A stretch of DNA of 64,000 nt from Lewinellaceae bacterium (GCA_016711435.1 JADJSY010000083.1:186001-250000), one strand, 5' to 3'. Positions 45,342 to 54,087 are shown, counted from the stretch's first letter. Program-made: numbers and translations. The notes: generated by a model not told the origin, from the sequence alone.

Positions 45342-45824
45342 ATGATTAAAGAAGTAACAGGAGATATCACCCGGTCGAAAGCTAGTGCCATTGCGCACGG
45401 CGTTGCACCGAACGACCATTTTGACAGCGGATTGGCCTTGAGTCTGCGCGAGACCTTTCCGGCGATGTATAAGGACTTCAGGCATTATTGCCACCAGTTT
45501 CACCCAAAACCCGGCGGCGCTTGGATATGGAGTGGCGTGGGCAGTCGTGTTATCAGCCTTTTTACGCAAGAACCGCCCCAGACGGAGCGTTCGCATCCCG
45601 GCAAAGCATCCTTGGTTCACCTGAACCACGCATTGAAGGAACTTTCAAATATGATAACGGAAGAAAACCTGGAAAGTATCGCTGTTCCGCGCCTGGCAAC
45701 TGGCATCGGCGGTCTGGATTGGGAGGAAGTAAAACCATTGATTTACAAACACTTAGACCCATTGCCTGTAAAAGTGTACCTGTATTCGCATTTTACGAAA
45801 GGGGTGCAGGCGGCTGAAAATTAG
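45342..45824 (+). CDS. Macro-domain protein
   Basis: A 160-residue single macro domain: MIKEVTGDITRSKASAIAHG (strand 1 and the ADP-ribose adenine loop), VAPNDHFDSGLAL, then RVISLFTQEPPQ and ESIAVPRLATGIGGLDWEEVKPLI, which has the second loop GIGG.D. Macro domains bind or hydrolyse ADP-ribose and derivatives. No toxin or sirtuin neighbour is seen. The start codon at 45342 lies 197 bases from the divergent GH3 gene. Confidence 0.9.
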   Translation: MIKEVTGDITRSKASAIAHGVAPNDHFDSGLALSLRETFPAMYKDFRHYCHQFHPKPGGAWIWSGVGSRVISLFTQEPPQTERSHPGKASLVHLNHALKELSNMITEENLESIAVPRLATGIGGLDWEEVKPLIYKHLDPLPVKVYLYSHFTKGVQAAEN

Positions 45825-46153
45825 TGGGCAAAGCGTATTTGTTGTCATCCCAAACCATTTTACCTCATAGCATCTCTTACTGGCGCGAAGGGCGCGAATC
45901 CGGAGAAGGGGGTTCTTTAGGACACGATTTTTGCCGGTCAGGGCAAAGTTGCGAGGGGGGGGGGGGGTCTGGGGTTTAACCGTTTGGATTAATGGTGGAA
46001 GGGCGGCGGGGGCGGGGGGGCGCGCGGGGGGGGGGGGGGGCGGGGGGGGGGGGGGGGGGGGTGGCCCCGTACCAGCGCGGCGCCGGGCTTGAGTGAATGG
46101 GAAGATAAGGAATACCTGCCGGGGCGAAATAATACCACCACGTTTTCACTTAC
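45825..46153. other. Gene-free stretch with poly-G tracts and one copy of the CGCCTCG repeat
   Basis: 45954-45967 is a G-run, and 46005-46062 is almost pure G broken by a few C (G-runs up to about 22). At 46072-46125 the complement reads TTTCGCCCCGGCAGGTATTCC, CATTCACTCAAGCCCGGCG, which matches the repeat family at 52382-53068. I see no gene. The G-runs adjoining a repeat make misassembly likely. Confidence 0.75.
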
Positions 46154-46564
46154 TCATGTTTTCGGCTCGGCTCTGTAACCGGCTATCCAAAATATTACTG
46201 CCAGGACACCAAAAAACACAAGAGAAAAAATTATTCTCCAGTTTAATTCGCCGCTCAGCGTTGCTTTTCCCGACGCAGCGTGGTATTTGACCTTTACTAT
46301 TTGTCCCTCCTTAAACCGCTTTTGCGCGTAATCGGGACCACTGATCAACACCGGTACATAGCCCATTCCAACGTCTACATACATATGCTTGACTATGCTT
46401 CGGTATTTTTGTTCCGGCACGTTTGCGACCACTGCGTCCATTTCAATGCCTACCCATCCCATCTTGCATTCCATATAGAGTTGGTGCAGGGGCTCCAGAG
46501 TCAAAAACGTCAGTAGGGCGGCATAACCATAGAAGTAAATCTTATCCCAGGACATGGTCGGCAT
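46154..46564 (-). CDS. Small membrane protein, DUF3592-like
   Basis: A 136-residue protein with a transmembrane helix at each end (YFYGYAALLTFLTLEPL and IIFSLVFFGVLAVIFWIAGY) and a soluble loop VEAVVANV-type (GIEMDAVVANVPEQKYRS ... YAQKRFKEGQIVKVKY). This matches the DUF3592 layout, a small beta domain between two helices. Function unknown. It is isolated between intergenic stretches. Confidence 0.75.
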   Translation of the reverse strand: MPTMSWDKIYFYGYAALLTFLTLEPLHQLYMECKMGWVGIEMDAVVANVPEQKYRSIVKHMYVDVGMGYVPVLISGPDYAQKRFKEGQIVKVKYHAASGKATLSGELNWRIIFSLVFFGVLAVIFWIAGYRAEPKT

Positions 46565-46692
46565 TTTGAAGGTTAGGCGAATAACGGATTTGGATTTATC
46601 TAAATTTTATTTCGACGGTTTTGCGTTTCGGCTGCGCTATTTTATGCTGGGCCTTTTAACACAACTCGGCACAACCACGATTCTTACTTAAC

Positions 46693-47650
46693 TCAAAATA
46701 TAAAACCTGCCTTAATCCATTTTTTCTTGATTGCAATGGCTTTATAATCGCTTCGCTTTTGCACAGGTATATACTCGACACCCAATCTTTCGCAATTTTC
46801 CAAAAAGTCGACCATACCAATGGCCTCTCGCCTTTTTATCAGGTTTTCTTCATCTGCTATCGGATACAATGCTAAAGGAATATCATTTCGATTTTGCCCC
46901 GGCTCTATTTTTCGAAATGCCTGGGTTCCATAAATTTGCAGGTGTTCGGTATATGCTAAATACCTGTCGATCATCATAGCCGCCTTTTTGATATCCGCTT
47001 CACCCGCTTTTGCAACAGCAATAAACTCAGGCAACACATTGTTCATGTTTTTTGCATCATCATGCTGAAAGATAAAAAATACAGCATCGCCCGCCTCTAT
47101 TCCAACTTCGCTGTATTTTGGCCAGCCGGTATTTTCAACAATTTCCTTTAGCCTTGATAAATGTTTGTTGTGTTTTTCTATATCAGTAATGGGCCGGCCC
47201 TCTAGTTTATAGTTCTTTTTTAAGGTCCGGTACCTTTGATCTTCTATCCACATGAGCCAAAGTTCATAACCAAGATCTACTTTTGAAATCCCCGGATTGC
47301 GTTCAAAATATTGTGCTTTTAACAAGGCATCCACTTCATTCCATCTATTCCAATCCTGTTTTAAAATATCGAAGTCGGTGTCCGTAATTACATCTTCCCC
47401 CCTTTGCACCTCTTTTGACGGCCTCTTTTAAACAATTGAAAGCCTTATCGTAGTTGTTCAGCAATGAAAAATAACAGGCTGCCTGGTAAAAATTGTCAGG
47501 TCCCGCATCGCCTGTTTCTATTTTTTTTAAATAATACTCCACCGCGGTGCTATAGTTTGCAGGATCCCTGAATGTTGTGGTATCAGCCATTGCTTGAGCC
47601 GAAATGGTTAGCGGAAGCAGGGACAGGAGTGTACAAATGAAACGCTTCAT
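46693..47650 (-). CDS. DUF6624-like secreted protein, with a one-base frameshift
   Basis: Two frames join into one protein of about 318 residues. The N-terminal part (from 47650) has a signal peptide (MKRFICTLLSLLPLTISAQA) and TPR-like helices (NFYQAACYFSLLNNYDKAFNC). The C-terminal part (46693-47409) has NWPKYSEVG-type and FFIFQHDD motifs, KAAMMIDRYL, QIYGTQ and IPLALYPI, the DUF6624 signature (W.....VG......FF..QH.D...Q). The break is in a G6 run near 47400: with five G the frame reads KGEDVITDTDFD. It is therefore a homopolymer slip, either real or a base-calling error. Function unknown. Confidence 0.85.
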
Positions 47651-47737
47651 ACATGGAAATTTAATTTGAAGGATTGTTTCTGACATCATCAGGATCTTTT
47701 GTTTCCAGCCATTCCCGGTTTGCAGGAGCATTCCGGT

Positions 47738-47783
47738 TTTTGAGGTGTCATCCGCGACGCAGGAGTGGGTGACATCTCAAAAA
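47738..47783. repeat. Long hairpin TGAGGTGTCATCC / GGGTGACATCTCA
   Basis: TTTTTGAGGTGTCATCC at 47737-47752 pairs with GGGTGACATCTCAAAAA at 47767-47783 around a GCGACGCAGGAGT loop. A/T flanks on both sides suggest either a bidirectional terminator or a REP-like palindrome. It lies in the gap between the DUF6624 gene and the DUF433 gene, whose remainder is the repeat at 47824-47910. Confidence 0.7.
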
Positions 47784-47823
47784 CACGTGAAGTAACTTCG
47801 GAGAGGGCGAAAGTATTGTGTTG

Positions 47824-47910
47824 TGCGTTTGTCGGCGCGGCAAAGCCGACGCGCTAGCGCTGAGAGGGGAAAGGGTTGGAGAGCCTATGCGCCAGCGAGG
47901 GTGAAGCAAT
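47824..47910. repeat. GCGGCAAAGCCGACGCG repeat, copy 1
   Basis: GTCGGCGCGGCAAAGCCGAC, GCGCTAGCGCTGAGAGG, AAGGGTTGG, GAGCCTATGCGCCAGCGAG. Shared with 48361-48460 and 49846-49955. Confidence 0.8.
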
Positions 47911-47969
47911 AGATATATTCATCTTCAAACGCCTGGTTCTTTGTATTTTTGTACTAAATGTTCAGAACC

Positions 47970-48221
47970 ATGCATCCTATATCAGACAATAATATCTTGT
48001 TAGAACGTATTACCGTCAACCCCGCTATCATGCTCGGCAAGCCTACTATTCGGGGTACACGCCTTACCATTGAACACCTGCTAAAAGCAATGGCGGGAGG
48101 ATTAAATTTTGAGGAACTACAAGAAGATTATCCGTTCCTCGAACCGGATGATTTGCTCGCTTGTCTTCTGTATGCTGCTAAACTTGTAGAAAATGAAAAG
48201 GTCTACGCAGTCGCTTCATAA
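47970..48221 (+). CDS. DUF433-family antitoxin-like protein without a visible toxin
   Basis: An 83-residue protein (an in-frame ATG at 47958 adds four residues): NILLERITVNPAIMLGKPTI, RGTRLTIEHLLKAMAGGLN, FEELQEDYPFLEPDDLLACL. The LGKPTIRGTR motif and helix pattern are diagnostic of DUF433, the antitoxin of VapBC-type pairs whose toxin is usually a DUF5615 PIN-like protein encoded just downstream. The following 350 bases have no such gene, only repeats, so this is either a solitary member or one that has lost its partner. A TATTTTTG box at 47943-47950 could be its -7. Confidence 0.9.
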   Translation: MHPISDNNILLERITVNPAIMLGKPTIRGTRLTIEHLLKAMAGGLNFEELQEDYPFLEPDDLLACLLYAAKLVENEKVYAVAS

Positions 48222-48360
48222 TGCATGTATTGAATGAATATTCCAGCGAAATAGAAGGTAAATTTTCTGTTTTTCAAAATGGGCGATTGCGAATCAGGCA
48301 ATGAAGAGTGAGCGCACACTATTTCGCCTGCCGAAGTCAAAGTATAGCCTCCTGCTGTAC

Positions 48361-48460
48361 GTTTGCCGGCACAGCCGGCGCGGATGAGGGGCACGCGGCA
48401 AAGCCGACGCGCCAGCGCCGCTCGGGTTAAGGGTTGGGCAGCCTATGCGCCAGCAGGGGA
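48361..48460. repeat. GCGGCAAAGCCGACGCG repeat, copy 2
   Basis: GTTTGCCGGCACAGCCGGCG, CGGATGAGGGGCAC, GCGGCAAAGCCGACGCGCC, AGCGCCGCTCGGGTTAAGG, GTTGGGCAGCCTATGCGCC. It has an internal palindrome GCCGGCACAGCCGGC. Confidence 0.85.
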
Positions 48461-48490
48461 GCGCGGAAACACCTGGCGAGGCAGGGAAAA

Positions 48491-48521
48491 GCCCTCAAAC
48501 GGAAGCGTCTGAGGCTTTTTT
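48491..48521 (+). terminator. Terminator-like hairpin
   Basis: GCCCTCAAACG, GAA, GCGTCTGAGGC, then six T. The stem needs one bulged C and one mismatch, so it is of moderate strength. Confidence 0.6.
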
Positions 48522-48579
48522 GTAGGATTTGGCGTAGTTTGGCAAGTAATTTTGTTTTTTCACGAATCCCAATCTTATA

Positions 48580-49405
48580 ATGAGAAAATTTCTAATAGAA
48601 CACGGCTATGTAATAAGCATGATTGTTTCTGGTATCTCAATTCTATTTTGTATCTTTAGTTATATTGTTTATGCCAGTAATGATGGAAGAATAACAGGAG
48701 TAATTGATTTGTTTCAGTCTTATACGGGGTAAAAAACATGATTCAGGATAGTTTGTCTCCGTGAAATTGAGAAATACCACAGTTGGGCGAAGTGCAGTTA
48801 GCAGATCAAATTGGTCGAGAATCAGATTTTGTAATTGGATATGTTACCGTCCTCTTTGGTTTTTTTGCAATAGTTGGGGTATCCTCTTTTATCATCTATT
48901 TTGATAGGATGAAGGAAGATTTTAAAAAACAATGGGCGGATCAATCGGCAGAACAAGATAAATTAAAATTAGAGATTGACGAAACCAGAAATAATGTTGA
49001 AGAAAAGTTCAAAGAATTAAAAGGTAGATTTGATAAGGATTTCAATGACTGAAGATTGAAATAAATAATGCAATTAGCATCCTTTCATATCACATTTATC
49101 ATACGATATCAGAACGCGAGATGTATTACCTTTCAATTGGACAGTGGTTAAAATCTATACATTTTGCACTGAAGTCGTTGCCTTTGATAAGTGAAGATCA
49201 ACATAAAGAAGTAATTGAGAAAGAAATTCTGCAACTGCAAGGTGTAGATGATCAATTGCAAATATTTATAGATAATCCTACATCTTGGGAAGAACTTGTA
49301 TCAAATCATAAAGATGAAAGTGTCAGTCCTTTATTAGATAAAATTTACGATGTCAAAGATCAAAAGATTAAAGATTTAGTCACAGATCTTCGTATTAAGT
49401 TTTAA
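48580..49405 (+). pseudogene. Broken membrane and coiled-coil protein
   Basis: Three AT-rich pieces look like one former gene. 48580-48732: ATG start, transmembrane segment SMIVSGISILFCIFSYIVY, ending SYTG then TAA. 48783-49052: second transmembrane segment VIGYVTVLFGFFAIVGVSSF, then a coiled coil (KKQWADQSAEQDKLKLEIDE). 49121-49405, open upstream from about 49053 in another frame: NAISILSYHIYHTISEREMY, then helices ending DLRIKF. One missing base at 49051 would join the last two. Codon use and base composition are AT-richer than in flanking genes, suggesting transferred DNA. Function unknown. Confidence 0.5.
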
Positions 49406-49491
49406 AAAATTCGGGATGAGCAGACCAAAAGGAACGTCGATAAAGATAAAGGAAAAGAAAAATAACTAGTTCGTCATCCCCTGTCCTATCC

Positions 49492-49738
49492 CTATCTCCC
49501 CGGCACCTTTGTCGGCATGAACACCATCATCCCCGCTCCGCCATGCTGGCCGCCATTGTGGCCTCAGGCTATGGGCCGGATCGCGTTTTGGCACCCTACA
49601 TTATCCGCTACACTTGCCGGCACAGACGGCGTGGCCATTTCCGCACGATAGGCCTGCAGTTCGCTGATGTCCTGATCCAGTTCGGCCAGGCGCTCTTTCA
49701 GGCCGGCTATGATCTCTGTTATAATTAGTTTTGATCCA
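49492..49738 (-). pseudogene. Possible remnant of a coiled-coil protein
   Basis: On the minus strand one frame reads LIITEIIAGLKERLAELDQ, DISELQAYRAEMATPSVPA, then a TGA, then GHNGGQHGGAGMMVFMPT, ending at a TAG. The first part has heptad-like character. No start codon is present and the TGA interrupts it. It could be chance; the even helix pattern is the only support. Confidence 0.3.
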
Positions 49739-49845
49739 TATCACTGTTGGTCTATGTACTCGGCAGCCTACGTGGCAGCAGATCATTTGCCACTTACGTT
49801 CAGTTTGCAGGGAAAATGAACACTACGGGGGTGTTGTGCTTCCCC

Positions 49846-49955
49846 TGTTTGCCGGCACAGCCGGCGCGGATAGGCGACACGCGGCAAAGCCGACGCGCCA
49901 GCGCTGTTCTGGTTAAGGAAGAACTGCCGTTGCCCGAGCGGGTCATAGCCTATGT
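49846..49955. repeat. GCGGCAAAGCCGACGCG repeat, copy 3
   Basis: GTTTGCCGGCACAGCCGGCG, CGGATAGGCGACAC, GCGGCAAAGCCGACGCGCC, AGCGCTGTTCTGGTTAAGG, then TCATAGCCTATGTG. The three copies lie within 2.1 kb and bracket the AT-rich fragments. Confidence 0.85.
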
Positions 49956-50031
49956 GATCTGCATTTATTGAATACCCAAGTAAGGATGCTAATGCTTTGA
50001 ATTTTAAACCTCCTGTTTTCTAATCTCATAT

Positions 50032-52140
50032 TTAAAACTTTATTCTTTTTTTTCCAAAATTAAACTCATATTCAAACTCAAATTGATCTAACTAATCTCA
50101 CGCCCAAGGATTGAAAGTGAAACTAAATGATCGATAAAATATTCTAAATATTCTGGGCTTTCTACTTTTAATTAAATGCAGTTAAGTATTTTTTGTAATT
50201 GTTCAATGGAAATGATTTCGTCAGAGCCAACTAAACCATACATAAAATCTTCCATTTGTTTAATAGTTATTCCATTTTCAACGATCATTGTTTTTTAAAA
50301 ACCCAAGTCGAATATTCTGAATAGGCATTTTAAAGTCGTCAGCATTCATCATACTGTGCCCTCGTGCAATTGCAATCTCTTGTGATTTAGTAAAGAAAAA
50401 TATAACATCTCTAGGGCGAGGCAGTATTCTTTCTAATATAAAGTCTTGAAGCGCCTGACCATCAACTTCAGCGGTTGCATACTTGCTCCAAAGTTCTGAA
50501 GCGTCTTTATTGTTTAAAACAGAAAATCTTTCCTCAATTATTCTAAAAAACACTTCGTAATCTGTCCATTTTAACCATATTGGGTTTATCTTATCAGGTT
50601 CCGTTGCATATTGAATAATATTTTTGTAAATATCACTGCGTAAGAAAACGCTTAACTTAACACTTAACTTTATAGGGTTTTCCCTTATCATTGAAATATC
50701 CCTAACTATCTTATCAGCAGAATTTACTAAGCCAAGAATGATCTTGCTTACAGTTATTATTTTGCTATCTCTCCGCCAAGATTTATCCAAGTTATCAATT
50801 AGCAAAATTATTTTTTTGTCCTTTCCAACAATATTGACAAGGTGTCTTTTAGTAATGTAAATAGTATCTGTATGAAGGGCTTCGGTCATTTTATTTTTAA
50901 AATCTTGTTGTTTTAATTTAGCATTTAAGTTGTTTTTTACCCTTTCAATTATATTTTCTAGTCTTATAGATATGTCATCGTGATATAAATCTTTGTTTTT
51001 GTCAATAAAAGCGATAAAATCACTTTCTGTTTTGATGATGCTTTGAACTGGTTTTTCTTTAAGTTTTTTATATAGATTCAAAGCTATTTCTGTTATAATA
51101 AGAAATTTCCAAATTGCTTCTACTAAAAAATTTTTCTCAAATTCTTCAGAAATATTTTCTATTAGACTTACCAAACCATCGATTTCAAAATTTTCAGGTT
51201 TTATTATGCATACAATATTTCTTTTATCATGCCTTAGTTTTTCACTTGTGTATAAGAGGGTCGCGGACTTCCCAGCACCTTTACGACCAACTATGATATT
51301 TAAATTCCTTTTGTTTATATCTTGGGAAAGATAAGTTTCTATAAAATAGCTACTCAGTTCATCTTCCTCATTCTCTGCTATGAAATCACCGAAATTTATG
51401 TTTTAGAATTCACTTCTGTTTTTAACTTTTCTTCCAAGAGTATTTCTGGTAGTTAATATTTTTACAATATTGTCTCTTAAAGATTTAATAAATGGCAGTA
51501 CAATATTTTCACATCTGCTAGGAGAATTATATTTTAATAAAATGTCTCGATAGTCAATTGGGGTTTCATATGGCTCTTCGCAGATTATTAAGGTTTGTAA
51601 ACGAGGCCATGAGCAAGTCCAGAAATAAAAGCGGCTTTAGAGTTTTGAATTTCAAAGCCAGACCTACTTGTAGGTAGGAATTCACAAAGTATGGCGTGAA
51701 CGTTTGATAACTGCTCAATATACCATCTTATAGACTGAACTTTCGTCTCAGCCGCATCATCGGTAACAACTGGTATTTCATGATCTCTAATAATAGATGG
51801 AATCTGCTTAGAACTCTCTGTTAGATATGGAGATTTAACATAGAGCAAGACTCGCTTATCAGCATTTTTAGCATACGGTTTTATGAGTGTGTTAAATGAT
51901 CCTACTAAATCTTTCGATGCAAAATCATAAAATGCATTAACTATATCTGTACTGTTTTGATAAGACTTATAGCCTAATGTTGTTAATAAGCCTAATTCTT
52001 GGAACCTTCTGGATGATTCTATTATCGAAGGATCAAAAATAACAAACAAAGGCTTGTCTTTTGAAATAGCGTAGCCTAACTCAAATAGAACATTGTCATT
52101 CAAACCTGTTTCGATGCATGCGAAAAACCTTTTTCATAAA
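50032..52140 (-). pseudogene. Decayed defence-like gene: TIR/NDT-like N-terminal domain plus P-loop NTPase (Sll1717-like)
   Basis: On the minus strand, collinear frames reconstruct one protein. The N-terminal piece reads FFACIETGLNDNVLFELGYA, KDKPLFVIFDPSIIESSRR, AFISGLAHGLVYKP, then (after a one-base slip at about 51595) LIICEEPYETPIDYRDILLK. The ELG.A...KP.. pattern is that of TIR-like or nucleoside-deoxyribosyltransferase-like receptor domains. After an in-frame TAA (about 51404) comes NINFGDFIAENEEDEL, the Walker A NIIVGRKGAGKSATLLY, and KKIILLIDNLDKSW (Walker B like). The end (AYSEYSTWVF, VENGITIKQMEDFMYGLVG, ESPEYLEYFIDHL, LDQFEFEYEFNFG) needs two or three more slips and one more stop. 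A start codon is missing. Such NTPases are suspected antiphage proteins; here inactive if the sequence is right. Confidence 0.7.
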
Positions 52141-52226
52141 GTTAATTAAATGCGTTTAGGGTTATGTGATTTCATTTAAGCGAACAACATAAAGAAGTTA
52201 TTCAAAATATACTCTATAAGATTAAC

Positions 52227-52260
52227 CTTCATTCATTTTCAGAGAGGAAAATGAATGAAG
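52227..52260. repeat. Perfect 14-bp hairpin
   Basis: CTTCATTCATTTTC, six-base loop AGAGAG, GAAAATGAATGAAG. Not followed by a T tract on either strand, so not an obvious intrinsic terminator. Confidence 0.85.
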
Positions 52261-52381
52261 GGCCAGCAGGTTTAAGAGATACAAATTTCATTAGTTTTAT
52301 GGTTGTTGGCGCCTAAGGTAAGGGCATATGTAGTGAAAAAACAATACCCCTTGTATAATTCGTCCCAAACGTCCTATCTTT

Positions 52382-52683
52382 TCGCCTCGGCAGGTGTTGT
52401 CTCCCCCTTTAAACCCAAACCCCGCGCCGCGGCTGGTCTTTTTCGCCTCGGCAGTTGTTCCCGCTTCCCCATTAAACCCAAGCCCCCCGCTGCGGCTGCT
52501 ATCGTATATACTCATTTCGCGCACAGTTTTTTTCCGCCTCGTCAGGTGTTCCCGCTCTCCCTTTAAACCCAAGCCGCGGCGCGGAGCTTGAGTTATTCCG
52601 CCTCGTCAGGTCTTCCTCCCTCCCACTGCTGCGGCGCTGCGCTTGGGTGAAGTGGGAGGGGAGGAAGACCTGACGAGGCGGAA
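52382..52683. repeat. Cluster of CGCCTCGKCAGGTGTTCC repeats (four to five copies)
   Basis: Copies begin at about 52383, 52443, 52534 and 52599. Each reads CGCCTCGGCAGGTGTTCC or CGCCTCGTCAGG, then about 12 pyrimidine-rich bases, then TTTAAACCCAAGCC and a CG-rich end. The last is an inverted pair: CCGCCTCGTCAGGTCTTCC ... GGAAGACCTGACGAGGCGG with 30-bp arms (52597-52683). No gene is supported here. Confidence 0.85.
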
Positions 52684-52860
52684 GATGTGGTAGAGATGAG
52701 TAGCGCTACTGTACTGAAGGACGCTTCTGCTGCATCCATCTATGGTGCATGTACCGCTGACGGTGTAATCGTAATCACTACTAAATCAGGAAGTTACAAA
52801 ACGGCTTTCTGGGGAGGAGATGCCGCTAACGGTACACCAATGTGATCGTAATCAACACTA
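52684..52860 (+). pseudogene. Remnant of a SusC/RagA TonB-dependent receptor plug domain
   Basis: The plus-strand frame reads SSATVLKDASAASIYGACTA, DGVIVITTKSGSYK, the hallmark of the SusC plug domain (VLKDASA..IYG.R.A.GV..VTTK.G). The usual Arg after YGA is Cys. A second, shorter copy of the same motif follows at about 52821-52862 in other frames (AANG then VIVINTKS). No start codon, no barrel and no SusD follow. It sits between copies of the CGCCTCG repeat, so it is likely a fragment carried or left by rearrangement. Confidence 0.8.
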
Positions 52861-52967
52861 AATCAAGGAGATACACTAACGAAGACACCTCTCTCATTAT
52901 CTACACAAGTACCAGTAACAGGTTGCTCAGATCACACCGACAATAACTTATCCACCACCTCTTTTTC

Positions 52968-53068
52968 GCCTCGGCAGGTGTTCTCTAACTACCTTTAAAC
53001 CCAAGACTAGCCGCGGCGTCGGGCTTTGAGTTGGTGTGAAAAGAAGGAACGCCTGACGAGGCGAAAAG
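52968..53068. repeat. CGCCTCG repeat, inverted pair
   Basis: Left TTTTCGCCTCGGCAGGTGTTC, shown in parts as TTTTCGCCTCGG and CAGGTGTTC, right GAACGCCTGACGAGGCGAAAA, in parts GAACGCCTGACG and AGGCGAAAA, with TTTAAACCCAAGACTAGCCG between. It ends 5 bases before the stop codon of the 53073-54023 gene. Confidence 0.8.
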
Positions 53069-53072
53069 ACCT

Positions 53073-54023
53073 CTAACGCTCTACGATTTGTAAATGAAAA
53101 TATTGGATTCGGCTGGGGTCTCCTACGTTGTCGAACAACGGCTCCCATGCAAAGCAAAACTCCCCTGTAGCCGCCGACCAGTATCCCCGGCCGGCCCGGT
53201 CAGTTTGTTGCAGGTTGAAGGCCTGGTACAATCGCATTTTGTCGGCCAGTAAAAACTGGATGCCGCCTTCTGTCTCGTACGGATCGGCGTAAGCGAGTGC
53301 TACCCATTTTTGGTCGGGCGAAAGCGCCGGCAGACCATAAGGGTAACCCAAACTACCTAAAGTTGTCCCGTCGCGCCGATCCAGAAAAAAAATGACATTC
53401 CATTCGTACCCCCACAACTCAACAACGTATTGGCCAATGCCAACAAACTGCCCGAGGTACTTGTACGTCACCGTATTCTCCCCATCAAACTCGGGCCGAA
53501 TGGTGTCTTGAATAATCCGCTGGCTGCCATTGTCAAAGTTCAGAACGATGGTGGTGTCGTTGACTTGGTGCTCGATCGAGTCTCGAAGCAGGTCATTTTG
53601 CGCGATCAGAGCGCCTTTTTCGAAGTCGTTTTTGCTAAGTGGACTGATTTTCAAAAAATCTTCTTGTACACTGGCCGGACTGACCCCTTCGGGCAAATAC
53701 ACCGACGACACCGCCACTGCGCCGCCGTAAACCCAGCCAATTTGTGCGGAAGCACCGGTAGGCGACACCTTGTACCAACGCGCCTGGTGGGGCTCACCGC
53801 GCAAAGTCACATCTTCGAACGCGCCGCCGGTTTCGCCGAGGTACAACAACTGACTGTGTTCGGGCAGTTCGGCAATGACCGCAGCACTTTTGTCGGGCTT
53901 GGCCCGCAAGCGCAAATGGTCGACGGTAGCGCGTAGCGAAATAATCGGTTTGGTTGGGCTGTTTTGCCCCCAAACGCCGCAGGCCGTTAGTAAGAGCAAC
54001 AGCATAAAAGCATGTTTTTTCAT
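53073..54023 (-). CDS. SH3-domain exported protein (possible lipoprotein)
   Basis: A 316-residue protein with a signal peptide (MKKHAFMLLLLLTACGVWGQ); LLTAC resembles a lipobox, but the +2 residue and SPase I site AWGQ-like context leave both routes possible. Residues about 30-110 form a bacterial SH3 domain (ATVDHLRLRAKPDKSAAVIAE, in parts VDHLRLRAKP, and WYKVSPTGASAQIGWVYGG). The rest has beta-rich unassigned sequence with YEWNVIFFLDRRDG and GLPALSPDQKWVALAYADP. Function unknown, envelope location likely. Confidence 0.8.
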   Translation of the reverse strand: MKKHAFMLLLLLTACGVWGQNSPTKPIISLRATVDHLRLRAKPDKSAAVIAELPEHSQLLYLGETGGAFEDVTLRGEPHQARWYKVSPTGASAQIGWVYGGAVAVSSVYLPEGVSPASVQEDFLKISPLSKNDFEKGALIAQNDLLRDSIEHQVNDTTIVLNFDNGSQRIIQDTIRPEFDGENTVTYKYLGQFVGIGQYVVELWGYEWNVIFFLDRRDGTTLGSLGYPYGLPALSPDQKWVALAYADPYETEGGIQFLLADKMRLYQAFNLQQTDRAGRGYWSAATGEFCFAWEPLFDNVGDPSRIQYFHLQIVER

Positions 54024-54087
54024 GTTTTTCGTATTGAAAAATTACAGAAAGCATGTTCCTAACTCGCTTTGGGACCCGTCGCAGTTG

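Larger units (their letters stand above)
48222..48579. other. Gene-free stretch with repeats and a terminator-like hairpin
   Basis: 48278-48322 resembles 22930-22965 (CAGGCAATGAA, GTGAGCGC). 48361-48460 is a copy of the GCGGCAAAGCCGACGCG repeat. 48491-48521 is a terminator-like hairpin. No open frame with coding character was seen, including for a PIN-like toxin. Confidence 0.7.
49406..50031. other. Gene-poor stretch between two decayed genes
   Basis: Besides the possible remnant at 49492-49738 and the repeat at 49846-49955, it is low-complexity AT-rich sequence. No intact gene is supported. Confidence 0.6.

Noticed and set aside
49543..49971. Plus-strand frames of 60-74 codons in the stretch before the NTPase remnant
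   Set aside because: They run through the GCGGCAAAGCCGACGCG repeat and are basic, Cys/Arg-rich sequences without homology.
52297..52572. Frames of 65-91 codons on both strands over the CGCCTCG repeats
   Set aside because: They are repetitive, Arg/Gly/Lys-rich on one strand and Pro/Ser-rich on the other, as expected from repeat DNA.
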